From Clostridium bovifaecis (lineage in GTDB: Bacteria > Bacillota > Clostridia > Clostridiales > Clostridiaceae): a stretch of 64,000 bases of DNA. The position numbers were made by a program, and so were the translations under genes. This document shows positions 17,659-26,591 of the stretch, in pieces. The stretch lies in contig CP046522.1 in assembly GCA_009738435.1 (NCBI GenBank), positions 2,449,249 to 2,513,248 on the forward strand, given 5' to 3'. The stretch's first letter is position 1, and the number at the start of each line of letters is the position of its first letter. The notes under the pieces were generated by a model. The model made no database searches, had not been told where the DNA came from, and worked only from the letters and a program-made list of their open reading frames with translations.

Positions 17659-18999
17659 TTGAGACGCAAATTTTCAACCTTATTATTAACAATATTTTTC
17701 GTGATTTCATTTTCTATAACAGCTTTCGCTGCTAATGCGGATTTGCCAAGAATCAGTGGTAAGTCAGCCATAGTAATTGACGCCAAAACTGGAGAAATAA
17801 TATATGCTAAGGATATAGATGCATCTCCAATGTATCCAGCAAGCACTACAAAACTTTTGACAGCCTTGTTATTGGCAGAACACAAACAACCAAAAGATTT
17901 ACTTACATACACTCAAAATGCTTCTAGTCAACCCGAATATTCCCTATACAACCTTGTAGGGCGCAGTAAAATCCGTGTTGGAGATACTATGACTGCTGAC
18001 GATGTAATGAAAGCTTTACTTTTATTCTCAGCAAATGATTCTGCCTATATGATAGCTGATAATATAGCCGGAAGCCCTGCGGAATTTGCTAATATGATGA
18101 ATGAAAAAATAAAAAGTCTGGGTCTTAAACACTCTCACTTTGTAACTCCTAATGGATTAGATAACGGCATAGATAACCACTATACTTCCGCTTATGATTT
18201 ATCTGTAATTACAAGGGAAGCATATAAAAATCCTTGGGTTAGCAAAATTATGGGAACCAAAAAAGACAAAATAGAAATTTCTAACGGAACTATAGCTTAT
18301 GTGGAAAATAGAAACAAACTATTAGGCCAAAAAATAGACACAGCTTTTGCCGATAAGGTAGGTATTGACCTTGATCAAGTTCCTGCATCAAATGCTACAT
18401 CAATTGGTGGTAAAACCGGATATACTTCAAAGGCAGGTAGAACTCTTACTAATGTTTTTGAGAAAGATGGCAGAATTCTCATAGGAGTTGTAATGAAGTC
18501 AGTTTACGATGCTAATGATACCTATGTATTCAATGATATGGCTAAAATAATAAACTGGGCTTACGCTGCAAAAAAGGCTCCTTTATATAAAGCTAATACT
18601 GAATTAAAGACTATATCTCTTAAATATAAACCTCTAAAGTTTTTTGGACCTGAAAAAGAAGTTAAAGTTCCAGTAGTATTAAAAGAAGATGCCACTTACT
18701 ATGATAATGAAGTTAATAAATCTGAAATAAAAACTAATTTTCAGATTTCAAAAGATGTTAAAGTTAGCAAATTGGATACAGATAAAAGCATAGGAAAATT
18801 GGTATTAAACGAAAGAAATACTACAAGAACTTATGATTTATACCCTACTTTATCTTCTAGCGCTGTAATGAAGGATAACCTCATACTATATATAGGTGCT
18901 GGAATAGGTGTTGTAGTTTTAGTATTCCTATTAATTCTTTTAGCTAAGCTAATTTCTAATGGAACAACAAGAAGAAGAAGAAATAGAAGAATATTCTAA
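17659..18999 (+). CDS. D-alanyl-D-alanine carboxypeptidase (PBP5/DacA type)
   Basis: 446 residues. Removes the terminal D-Ala from peptidoglycan stem peptides at the outer membrane face. It has a signal peptide (residues 1-22, LLLTIFFVISFSITAFA), SxxK in PASTTKLLTALLL (about residue 55), SAND (about 114), KTG in GGKTGYTSKAGRT (about 254), a PBP5-type C-terminal beta domain, then a membrane helix (about 415-437) and a basic tail TRRRRNRRIF. The anchor is a full transmembrane helix, not an amphipathic one. The start is TTG with AGGAG nine bases upstream. The only nearby ATG is out of frame. Confidence 0.93.
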   Translation: MRRKFSTLLLTIFFVISFSITAFAANADLPRISGKSAIVIDAKTGEIIYAKDIDASPMYPASTTKLLTALLLAEHKQPKDLLTYTQNASSQPEYSLYNLVGRSKIRVGDTMTADDVMKALLLFSANDSAYMIADNIAGSPAEFANMMNEKIKSLGLKHSHFVTPNGLDNGIDNHYTSAYDLSVITREAYKNPWVSKIMGTKKDKIEISNGTIAYVENRNKLLGQKIDTAFADKVGIDLDQVPASNATSIGGKTGYTSKAGRTLTNVFEKDGRILIGVVMKSVYDANDTYVFNDMAKIINWAYAAKKAPLYKANTELKTISLKYKPLKFFGPEKEVKVPVVLKEDATYYDNEVNKSEIKTNFQISKDVKVSKLDTDKSIGKLVLNERNTTRTYDLYPTLSSSAVMKDNLILYIGAGIGVVVLVFLLILLAKLISNGTTRRRRNRRIF

Positions 19000-19128
19000 T
19001 AGGCTAGACTTTAGAATATAGCAGCTTTAGTACAATTTGGAAACATGTACTTAAGTTACTAAAGGAAAATAGTGAATGAATGTTGGAACCAACATTTATT
19101 TATCACATAATCTTTTAATAAAAAAATT

Positions 19129-19164
19129 AAATCTGGAGTTAAAGCTCTGGGTTTATTTTTTTTT
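19129..19164 (+). terminator. Terminator after the carboxypeptidase gene
   Basis: Stem AAATCTGGAG / CTCTGGGTTT (with G-U pairs) followed by a run of nine T. A separate 8-base-arm palindrome (AATGTTGG / CCAACATT) lies upstream at 19078-19095. Confidence 0.75.
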
Positions 19165-19215
19165 ATTTTGTACAATATAACACTAAATATAGTTTTAAAA
19201 AATATCGTTAACAAA

Positions 19216-19264
19216 TTGACAACTATATTCATATATTGTAATATATAAATATAGTAATATATGA
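19216..19264 (+). promoter_or_regulatory. Promoter with overlapping ArsR-type operator
   Basis: TTGACA (19216-19221), 17-base spacer, TAATAT (19239-19244). An inverted repeat TCATATATT (19229-19237) / AATATATGA (19256-19264) and a direct repeat GTAATATAT (19238 and 19254) cover the -10 box and the start region. A repressor bound here would block RNA polymerase, which fits autoregulation by the ArsR protein that follows. Confidence 0.7.
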
Positions 19265-19275
19265 GGTGATTAAAT

Positions 19276-19563
19276 TTGGATAATAATTTTGAAAGATATG
19301 ATGAAATTGCAGAGTTACTAAAAGTAATAGCTCATCCTGTACGTCTGTGCATAATTAGAGGACTACTAAGAAAAGGCAAGTGCAATGTAAGCTATATGCA
19401 AAATTGCCTTGATATACCACAACCTACTGTTTCTCGACACCTTCAAATGCTAAAAAATGCAGGATTAATAAAGGGTGAGCGAAATGGACTTGAAATAAAT
19501 TATACTGTTTGCAATGAGAAAGTCACTAATATCATAAATTTGCTTTTTGAGGATGAAGAATAA
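19276..19563 (+). CDS. ArsR-family regulator, probable sulfane-sulfur sensor
   Basis: 95 residues with the winged-helix ArsR fold: VIAHPVRLCIIRGLL, then the recognition helix QPTVSRHLQMLKNAGLI. It has four cysteines (in RLCII, GKCNV, QNCLD and TVCNE) and no classic CxC metal site in the recognition region. It directly precedes a persulfide-type reductase, so a thiol-based sensor of reactive sulfur is more likely than a metal sensor. This is inference. Start is TTG at 19276 with GAGGTGA upstream. It forms an operon with the next gene (29-base gap). Confidence 0.85.
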   Translation: MDNNFERYDEIAELLKVIAHPVRLCIIRGLLRKGKCNVSYMQNCLDIPQPTVSRHLQMLKNAGLIKGERNGLEINYTVCNEKVTNIINLLFEDEE

Positions 19564-19592
19564 TTTATATTAATTTTATGGAGGGGTTTTAG

Positions 19593-22055
19593 ATGAATAA
19601 AAAGATATTGATAGTTGGTGGAGTTGCTGGTGGAGCATCAGCTGCTGCAAGACTTAGAAGACTAAATGAAAACGCTGAAATTATTATGTTTGAAAGAGGA
19701 GAATATATATCATTTGCTAACTGTGGACTACCATATTACATTGGAGACATAATACAAGAAAGAGAAAATCTTTTAGTTACTACTCCAACTGATATGAAAG
19801 AAAAGTTCAACATAGATGTTAGAACTAAAAGTGATGTAATCAAAGTTGACACAGATAAAAAAGAAATTACAGTTAAAAGTACTGATAGAGGAACTTATGT
19901 AGAAAACTATGACGCTTTAATTTTATCACCTGGAGCAAAATCAATTCAGCCTCCTATTCCTGGAATAAATAGTGATAAGATATTCACATTAAGAAACATG
20001 AATGATACTGATAAGATAAAAGAGCACGTAACTAAAAACAAGCTAGAATCCGCTGTAGTTATAGGCGGTGGATTTATAGGTGTAGAAATGGCTGAAAATC
20101 TAAATCATCTTGGAATAAAGGTTACCTTAGTCGAAGCTGCTCCCCACATTCTTGCACCATTTGATTCAGATATGGTAGTAATTGCAGAAAAAGAATTAGA
20201 CGACAATGGGATAAATTTAGTTTTAAATAATGGTGTTAAAGCTTTCACTCCTAACAATAATAAGTTAGACGTAGAATTAAATGATGGACAAAAGGTAACT
20301 TCAGATATAGTTATACTTGCTATAGGGGTAACTCCTGACGTTGCCTTCCTTAAAGATACAAAGTTAGAATTTGGTCCAAAAGGACACATTTTAGTAAATA
20401 ATAATTTAGAAACCAATATTAAAGATGTATATGCTGTTGGTGACGCTATAGAAGTTGTTGATTTTGTAAATGGGCAAAAGACAGCCATTCCTCTAGCAGG
20501 ACCTGCTAATAAACAAGGTAGAATAGCAGCAGATAATGTTTGTGGAATAAAAACAACCTTTAAGGGTTCGCAAGGTTCCTCAATACTTAAAGTTTGCGAT
20601 TTAACTTGTGCAGCTACAGGAAATAACGAAAGAACCCTACAAAGACTAAATATTCCTTATGAAGTTATTTATGTATTACCACAAAGCCATGCATCTTACT
20701 ATCCAGGTGCAACACCAATAACATTAAAAGTTATATTCAATAAGGAAGGAAAAATCTTTGGTGCTCAAGCAATTGGGTACGAAGGTGTAGATAAGAGAAT
20801 CGATGATATAGCAACAGTTATAAGATTAGGTGGAAATATAACAGACCTTACAGAGCTAGAATTATGCTATGCCCCACCTTTCTCTTCAGCTAAAGATCCT
20901 GTAAATATGGCTGGTTATGTCGCAGAAAATATACTAGCTGGAAGAACAGAAGTAGTTACCCCAAGTGCTGTCGACACAAGAGATAGAGATAATGTAATAC
21001 TTCTCGATGTAAGGACTGATTTGGAAGTAGAGGCTGGAGTAATAGAGGGATCTGTTCACATTCCTCTACAACAATTAAGAGAAAGAATGAATGAATTAGA
21101 TAAATCTAAAGAGATTTGGACTTACTGTCAAATAGGACAAAGAGGCTATTATGCTGCAAGATTATTAGTGCAAAATGGATTCAAGGTTAAGAATATTACT
21201 GGAGGATATAAGGTATACGCAGCATCTAAATTCGTTCCTAAGAAAACAGATACTACTCCAAAGTCTACCAACACAACTATTGAAGACGTAAAAAATCCTA
21301 AGATAGATACCGGAATAGTCAAAAATTTAGATGCTTGTGGACTTAGCTGTCCAGGACCATTAATGAGAGTTAAAACTGCTGTAGACGAGTTAAACCCTGG
21401 AGACTCTCTAAACGTTACAGCTTCTGACCCTGGATTTTATGCTGATATACAATCTTGGTGTAGAAGTACTGGTACAGAACTAGTAAACTTAGGGAAAGAA
21501 AAAGGTATTATTAAAGCTACTTTAAAAAAGAGCAGTGAAGAAGTAGCTGCATCTGTGGCTCAAGATAATATTATGATTCCAAGGAAAGATGGTCAAACTA
21601 TGGTTGTATTCAGTGGAGACTTAGATAAGGCTATAGCATCCTTTATAATAGCTAACGGTGCTGCTGCTATGGGTAAAAAGGTTACTATGTTCTTCACTTT
21701 CTGGGGAATAAATATCCTAAGAAAGAACCAAACTGTACCTGTTAAAAAGACTTTCATTGAAAAAATGTTTGGAATGATGATGCCTCAAGGCTCACAAAAA
21801 TTAAAACTTTCTCAAATGAACATGGCTGGAATGGGTCCTAAGATGATAAGAGGAATCATGAAAAACAAAAATGTTGAATCTTTAGAAACGCTAATGAAGT
21901 CAGCTATTGCTGGTGGTGTAGAAATAGTTGCTTGCCAAATGTCAATGGATCTTTTAGGATTTAAACAAGAAGAGTTAATTGACGGAGTTCAATTAGGTGG
22001 AGTTGGATACTACCTAGGAGAAGCTGAACAATCTGGAGTTAACCTATTTATATAG
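19593..22055 (+). CDS. Four-domain CoA-disulfide reductase / rhodanese / TusA / DsrE2 protein
   Basis: 820 residues in four parts. (1) FAD/NAD-dependent CoA-disulfide reductase (1-450): GGVAGGASAAARLRRL binds FAD, SFANCGLPYYIGD holds the redox Cys at about 43, and GGGFIGVEMAE binds NAD(P)H. (2) Rhodanese (about 460-550) with the persulfide Cys in WTYCQIGQRG. (3) TusA-like domain (about 575-645) with the CGLSCPGPLMR motif. (4) DsrE2-like domain (about 665-820) with ACQMSMDLLG. Together it can take up sulfane sulfur from low-molecular thiols, relay it between cysteines and reduce it with NAD(P)H. It is cytoplasmic. A GGAGGGG site precedes the ATG. Confidence 0.93.
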   Translation: MNKKILIVGGVAGGASAAARLRRLNENAEIIMFERGEYISFANCGLPYYIGDIIQERENLLVTTPTDMKEKFNIDVRTKSDVIKVDTDKKEITVKSTDRGTYVENYDALILSPGAKSIQPPIPGINSDKIFTLRNMNDTDKIKEHVTKNKLESAVVIGGGFIGVEMAENLNHLGIKVTLVEAAPHILAPFDSDMVVIAEKELDDNGINLVLNNGVKAFTPNNNKLDVELNDGQKVTSDIVILAIGVTPDVAFLKDTKLEFGPKGHILVNNNLETNIKDVYAVGDAIEVVDFVNGQKTAIPLAGPANKQGRIAADNVCGIKTTFKGSQGSSILKVCDLTCAATGNNERTLQRLNIPYEVIYVLPQSHASYYPGATPITLKVIFNKEGKIFGAQAIGYEGVDKRIDDIATVIRLGGNITDLTELELCYAPPFSSAKDPVNMAGYVAENILAGRTEVVTPSAVDTRDRDNVILLDVRTDLEVEAGVIEGSVHIPLQQLRERMNELDKSKEIWTYCQIGQRGYYAARLLVQNGFKVKNITGGYKVYAASKFVPKKTDTTPKSTNTTIEDVKNPKIDTGIVKNLDACGLSCPGPLMRVKTAVDELNPGDSLNVTASDPGFYADIQSWCRSTGTELVNLGKEKGIIKATLKKSSEEVAASVAQDNIMIPRKDGQTMVVFSGDLDKAIASFIIANGAAAMGKKVTMFFTFWGINILRKNQTVPVKKTFIEKMFGMMMPQGSQKLKLSQMNMAGMGPKMIRGIMKNKNVESLETLMKSAIAGGVEIVACQMSMDLLGFKQEELIDGVQLGGVGYYLGEAEQSGVNLFI

Positions 22056-22132
22056 TGCAAGTTAGGCCTTTAAGTACAAGTTAGGAATGTTAGATGCCTA
22101 GATGGAAAGTTAGAGAGGTTATTAAACTTTAT

Positions 22133-22173
22133 AAAAAATGCTGAATTGAGCTTGGCTCAATTCAGCATTTTTT
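22133..22173 (+). terminator. Terminator after the first reductase gene
   Basis: Long stem AAAAAATGCTGAATTGAG / CTCAATTCAGCATTTTTT with a T tail. It separates the two paralogous reductase genes into different transcripts. Confidence 0.85.
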
Positions 22174-22255
22174 CTTCATTTCTCACTTTACACTAGCTTT
22201 CAGTTTTCTAACTTCTAACATCCCTAATTAGTTATTTCTAACCTGTTTTTATGTA

Positions 22256-22285
22256 TTGTAATTCAAAAAAAACAAACACTATAAA
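22256..22285 (+). promoter_or_regulatory. Candidate promoter of the second reductase gene
   Basis: TTGTAA (22256-22261), 18-base spacer, TATAAA (22280-22285). No ArsR-like inverted repeat comparable to the one at 19229-19264 is visible here, so the two copies may respond differently. Confidence 0.4.
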
Positions 22286-22321
22286 AAACAAATGCTTAAA
22301 TCCATTTTGGGAGGTATATAT

Positions 22322-24786
22322 ATGGGCAAAAAAGTTATAATAGTTGGTGGAGTTGCTGGTGGTGCTTCCTCTGCTGCGAGGCTTAGGAGATTAGATGAAG
22401 ATGCGGAAATCATAATATTTGAAAAAGGAAACTATATATCTTTTGCAAATTGTGGACTTCCATACTACATAGGAGGAACAATACAAGAAAGAAGTAATTT
22501 ATTAGTAAGTACTCCTGAGGATATGAATGGAAAATTAAATATAGATGTACGAATCAATAGCCAAGTTACAAAAATTGATACTGATAAAAAAGAAGTTACT
22601 ATACAAAGCAATGAAAAAGGCCAGTATACTGAGTCCTACGACTTTCTAATCCTCTCTCCTGGTGCAAAACCAATAATGCCAAGGATTGAAGGTATAGACA
22701 ATAAAAAGGTACTTACCTTGAGAAACATGGAAGATACCGATAAAATTAAAGATTATGTGACTAAAAACAAACTTGAAACTGCCGTTGTCATAGGTGGTGG
22801 CTATATTGGAGTTGAAATGGCTGAAAACCTAAATGATCTAGGAATAGACGTAACCTTAGTTGAAGCTGCCCCTCATATCCTAGCTCCTTTTGATGCTGAT
22901 ATGATAACTATTGCAGAGAAAGAACTTCAAGATAATAATATAAGCTTAGAATTAGGAAATGGACTTAAATCTTTTTCTGATAACGAAAGTAGATTAAAGG
23001 TTGCATTAAATGATGGGAAAACTATTGATGCAGATATTGCTATACTTGCTATAGGTGTAACTCCTGATACAGGATTTTTAAAGGATACTGCATTAGAATT
23101 TGGTACAAAAGGTCATATAATTGTAAATGATCATATGGAAACTAATATTAAAGATGTTTACGCTGTAGGGGATGCTGTAGAAGTTGTAGATTTCATAAAT
23201 AAACAAAAGTCAGCAATTCCTCTTGCAGGCCCTGCTAATAAACAAGGAAGAATAGCAGCAGATAACATATGTGGAATTAAGTCTACTTACAAGGAAACTC
23301 AAGGTTCTGCTATTATTAAGGTCTGTGATCTTACCTGCGCATCTACAGGAAATAACGTAAGAACCCTTGAAAGGCTTAATATACCTAATGAAGTCCTCTA
23401 TGTACTTCCTCAAAGTCATGCATCCTACTATCCTGGAGCAACACCAATAACTTTAAAGCTTATATTTAATCATGAAGGTAAGATATTGGGTGCTCAAGCT
23501 ATTGGATATGAGGGTGTGGATAAAAGAATTGATGTTATTGCCACTGTAATAAGGCTTGGTGGTACTGTAACTGATCTTACAGAGCTTGAGCTTTGTTATG
23601 CTCCACCTTATTCTTCAGCTAAAGACCCTATAAATATGGCTGGATATTATGCTGAGGATATATTAAAAGGTTTGTCCGACGCAGTACTTCCAAAAGATAT
23701 AGACTCTAGAGATAAAAACAATATAGTTTTATTAGATGTTAGAACTGACTTAGAAAGAGAAACTGGAACTATAGAAGATTCTACTCATATTTCCTTACAG
23801 GAACTTAGAAAGAGATATAATGAACTGGATAAAAATAAAGAATACTGGACCTATTGTCAAGTTGGTCAAAGAGGATACTATGCTGAAAGATTGTTAAAAC
23901 AACGTGGTCTTAAAGTAAAAAACCTAAGTGGCGGATTAAAGCAGTATATAGCTTACAAATATGTTCCAAGTAAAAAAAAGATGATGATCCATCCAATAAA
24001 CTTTCAGGGAAACAGAATAAGAGTATAGATGAGTTTGATATAAAAGATGTAGTTACAAAAAACCTTGATGCCTGTGGACTTAGCTGTCCTGGCCCTCTTA
24101 TGAGAGTAAAAACAGCTGTGGATGAATTAAATCCAGGAGATCTTTTAGTTGTGTCCGCTTCCGATCCTGGATTTTACGCCGACATACAATCTTGGTGCAA
24201 AACAACAGGTACAGAACTTGTAAACTTGGCTAAGGAAAAAGGAATAATAAAGGCTACTTTAAAAAAAGGAATTCCAGGTTCGCAAAATGAAAATAAGGAA
24301 CATCATCTTTCAAGGCAAGATAGTCAAACTATGGTTGTATTTAGCGGGGATTTAGATAGAGCTATAGCAGCTTTTATAATTGCCAATGGAGCCGCTGCTA
24401 TGGGGAAAAAGGTTACCATGTTCTTCACCTTCTGGGGCATAAATATACTAAGAAGACATGAGCGAATCAAAGCTGAGAAGAATTATATAGAAAGAATGTT
24501 TAGCAGCATGATGCCAAGAGGAACTAAAAAACTTAAACTCTCTCAAATGAATATGGCAGGTATAGGCCCTAAAATGATACGTGGTATTATGGAAAAGAAA
24601 AATGTTGAGTCCCTAGAAACATTGATGGATGCAGCTATTAAAAACGGTGTTGAGTTAGTAGCTTGCCAAATGTCTATGGATCTTTTAGGCTTTAGAGAAG
24701 GAGAACTTGTAGAAGGTATTAAACTTGGTGGAGTTGGATACTATCTTGGAGAAGCCTATAACTCTAATGTAAACCTATTTATTTAG
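22322..24786 (+). pseudogene. Second four-domain reductase, frame broken at an A8 run
   Basis: Close paralogue of the preceding gene with the same domain order: FAD Cys in SFANCGLPYYIGG, rhodanese Cys in WTYCQVGQRG, TusA CGLSCPGPL, DsrE2 ACQMSMDLLG. The first frame stops at 24028, after the rhodanese domain. The rest is read in another frame from about 23980 to 24786. Eight A at 23972-23979 lie at the break, and one more A restores SKKKDDDPSNK. All catalytic cysteines are kept on both sides. The ATG at 22322 with GGGAGG eight to ten bases upstream is preferred to one at 22292. It may be a base-call error, a real lesion, or slippage on the A run. Confidence 0.85.
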
Positions 24787-24910
24787 TAACCAACTATAGA
24801 ATACAGTTTAAAAGTGGAGAAGTTTAGTAAGTTTAGTCTTTTCTAAACTTCTAAATTGCCTTTTAGTCTTGCTCCACTTTAAACTAACCTCTAACATTCC
24901 TAACTACTCT

Positions 24911-26029
24911 TTATCCTTCTAACATAGTATCAATAAATTTTCCATTCTCGTAGAAAAGCTCTCCATCAGCATAAATTTTTCCGCCATTTCTCATATCACA
25001 AAGCATATCCCAGTGGATTGTAGATCTGTTTTTTCCGCCTGCTTCCGGCATGGAATCTCCTATTGCCATGTGAATTGTTCCACCTATCTTTTCATCAAAA
25101 AGCATATTTCTTGTAAACTTTTGAATTCCATAGTTCGTTCCTATAGCAACCTCTCCAAATCTTGAAGCTCCTTCATCGGTTTCTAAAAGTGCCTTTAAAA
25201 GATCTTCTCCCTTTTTAGCAGTTGATTTTACAACCTTACCGCTTTCTATCTCGAGTCTTATACCTTCAATTTCTTTTCCCATATAAATTCCTGGGAAGCT
25301 AAAAGTAATATATCCATTTATTCCGTCTTCTACTGGTGATGTGAATACCTCTCCATCTGGGAAGTTCACTTTTCCATCACAGTTAATCCACTTTCTTCCG
25401 TCAATATTAACCTTTATGTCTGTTCCTTCAGATACAATATGAAGCTCCTTTTTTGTGTCTAAGTATTTTACCCATTTTTCCTGATAGGCACTTATTCTTT
25501 TCCAATCAGCCACTGGGTCTTCCTTGTCTAATAACCCTGCTCCATAAACAAAATCTTCATATTCAGAAAGACTCATGCTTGCCTCTTGAGCATCTGCATA
25601 GGTTGGAAACTGAGTTCCGCACCATCTTAGGCTTCCATCCCCCATTCTTTCTGAATAAATCTTTCTCCAGCTTGCTGCCCCCTTAGAGTTTAACTGAAGC
25701 TTTTTCGCATCTATGTTTGAATTAGATTTAGTATTTTTTGTTCCCCAAGCAGTAAGCCATACATCTGCTCTAGAAAGAAGAGCTTTTGCCATAAAATTCT
25801 CTTCTAGAAGCTGCTCATCACTGCTGTATTTTAATTTTATTTCGCTAACTTCATGAGAGGTTAAATTAGTTTCTACATGCGCACCTGCAAGTATCGCTTC
25901 TTTAACCACTTCTGCCATCCAAGGCTCTGCTATGCTTTCACATTGAACGTACACAAAATCTCCTTTTTTAACTTCCGCTGAATAATTAACCAAAAGCTTA
26001 GCGAGCTTGTTTAATCTAGGATCTCCCAC
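24911..26029 (-). CDS. M29-family aminopeptidase
   Basis: 372 residues, full length for the thermophilic aminopeptidase (AmpS/PepS) family. It removes N-terminal amino acids with two metal ions in the cytoplasm. The metal-ligand region is in the C-terminal half: FPDGEVFTSP (about 243), FGEVAIGTN (about 293), HMAIGDS (about 325) and STIHWDMLCDM (about 339). The start ATG at 26029 follows AAGGGGGAA. It is a single gene. The upstream region has a weak inverted repeat that may end the reductase transcript coming from the other side (24811-24885). Confidence 0.93.
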   Translation of the reverse strand: MGDPRLNKLAKLLVNYSAEVKKGDFVYVQCESIAEPWMAEVVKEAILAGAHVETNLTSHEVSEIKLKYSSDEQLLEENFMAKALLSRADVWLTAWGTKNTKSNSNIDAKKLQLNSKGAASWRKIYSERMGDGSLRWCGTQFPTYADAQEASMSLSEYEDFVYGAGLLDKEDPVADWKRISAYQEKWVKYLDTKKELHIVSEGTDIKVNIDGRKWINCDGKVNFPDGEVFTSPVEDGINGYITFSFPGIYMGKEIEGIRLEIESGKVVKSTAKKGEDLLKALLETDEGASRFGEVAIGTNYGIQKFTRNMLFDEKIGGTIHMAIGDSMPEAGGKNRSTIHWDMLCDMRNGGKIYADGELFYENGKFIDTMLEG

Positions 26030-26106
26030 TTTTATTCCCCCTTAAATTTCTATTATAATCTATACTTTAAATAAATGTTGATTTTCGCGTTCTTTCAAAG
26101 CGTTCC

Positions 26107-26466
26107 TTATTTACCCATTACCTTATTTATTTCCATTATCATTCTTTCCTCATTTAAAGGTTTTATTAAAAAACTTTTTGCTCCTGCCTTAATAGCTTCT
26201 ATTACCATTCCCTGCTGACCCATAGCAGAGCACATTATAATCTTTGCATTAGGATCAAACTTTATTATTTCTCTTACAGCTTCAACCCCATCCATATCTG
26301 GCATAGTTATATCCATAGTAACCATGTCTGGCCTCAGCTCTTCATACAATCTAATAGCTTCATTTCCATTAGAGGCTTGGCCAATAACTTCAATATTGTT
26401 TTTATTTAGATAATTTATAATATTAAGTCTCATAAATTGTGAATCGTCTACAACTAATACTTTCAT
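26107..26466 (-). CDS. CheY-like single-domain response regulator
   Basis: 119 residues, only a receiver domain. The acidic pair DD is at residues 7-8, the phosphorylated Asp in VTMDITMPDMDG (about residue 52), the switch residue in MCSAMGQ (about 83) and Lys in IKPLNEE (about 105). There is no output domain, so it acts by protein contact, as CheY does. No chemotaxis or kinase genes are nearby. The ATG at 26466 is preferred, with AGGAGAG eight bases upstream; the reading frame is open further up without a better site. Confidence 0.9.
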   Translation of the reverse strand: MKVLVVDDSQFMRLNIINYLNKNNIEVIGQASNGNEAIRLYEELRPDMVTMDITMPDMDGVEAVREIIKFDPNAKIIMCSAMGQQGMVIEAIKAGAKSFLIKPLNEERMIMEINKVMGK

Positions 26467-26499
26467 TTTATCTCTCCTATGCACTTTCAAAAGAAAACA

Positions 26500-26525
26500 C
26501 CAATACATAAGCTTATTTGTATTGG
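26500..26525 (-). terminator. Hairpin between the nuclease operon and the response regulator
   Basis: Stem CCAATACA / TGTATTGG. On the minus strand the tail is TGTTTTCTTTTG. It lies 66 bases after the stop of the YhaN-like gene and just before the ribosome site of the receiver gene. Confidence 0.6.
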
Positions 26526-26591
26526 CGTATTATATATAAAATTATACATTTTCCATGTTTTTACGTCAATAATTACTTTTTCCTTTTAACC

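Noticed and set aside
20105-20488. 127-codon frame opposite the first reductase gene
   Set aside because: Antisense shadow of a strongly conserved coding region; no ribosome site or family match.
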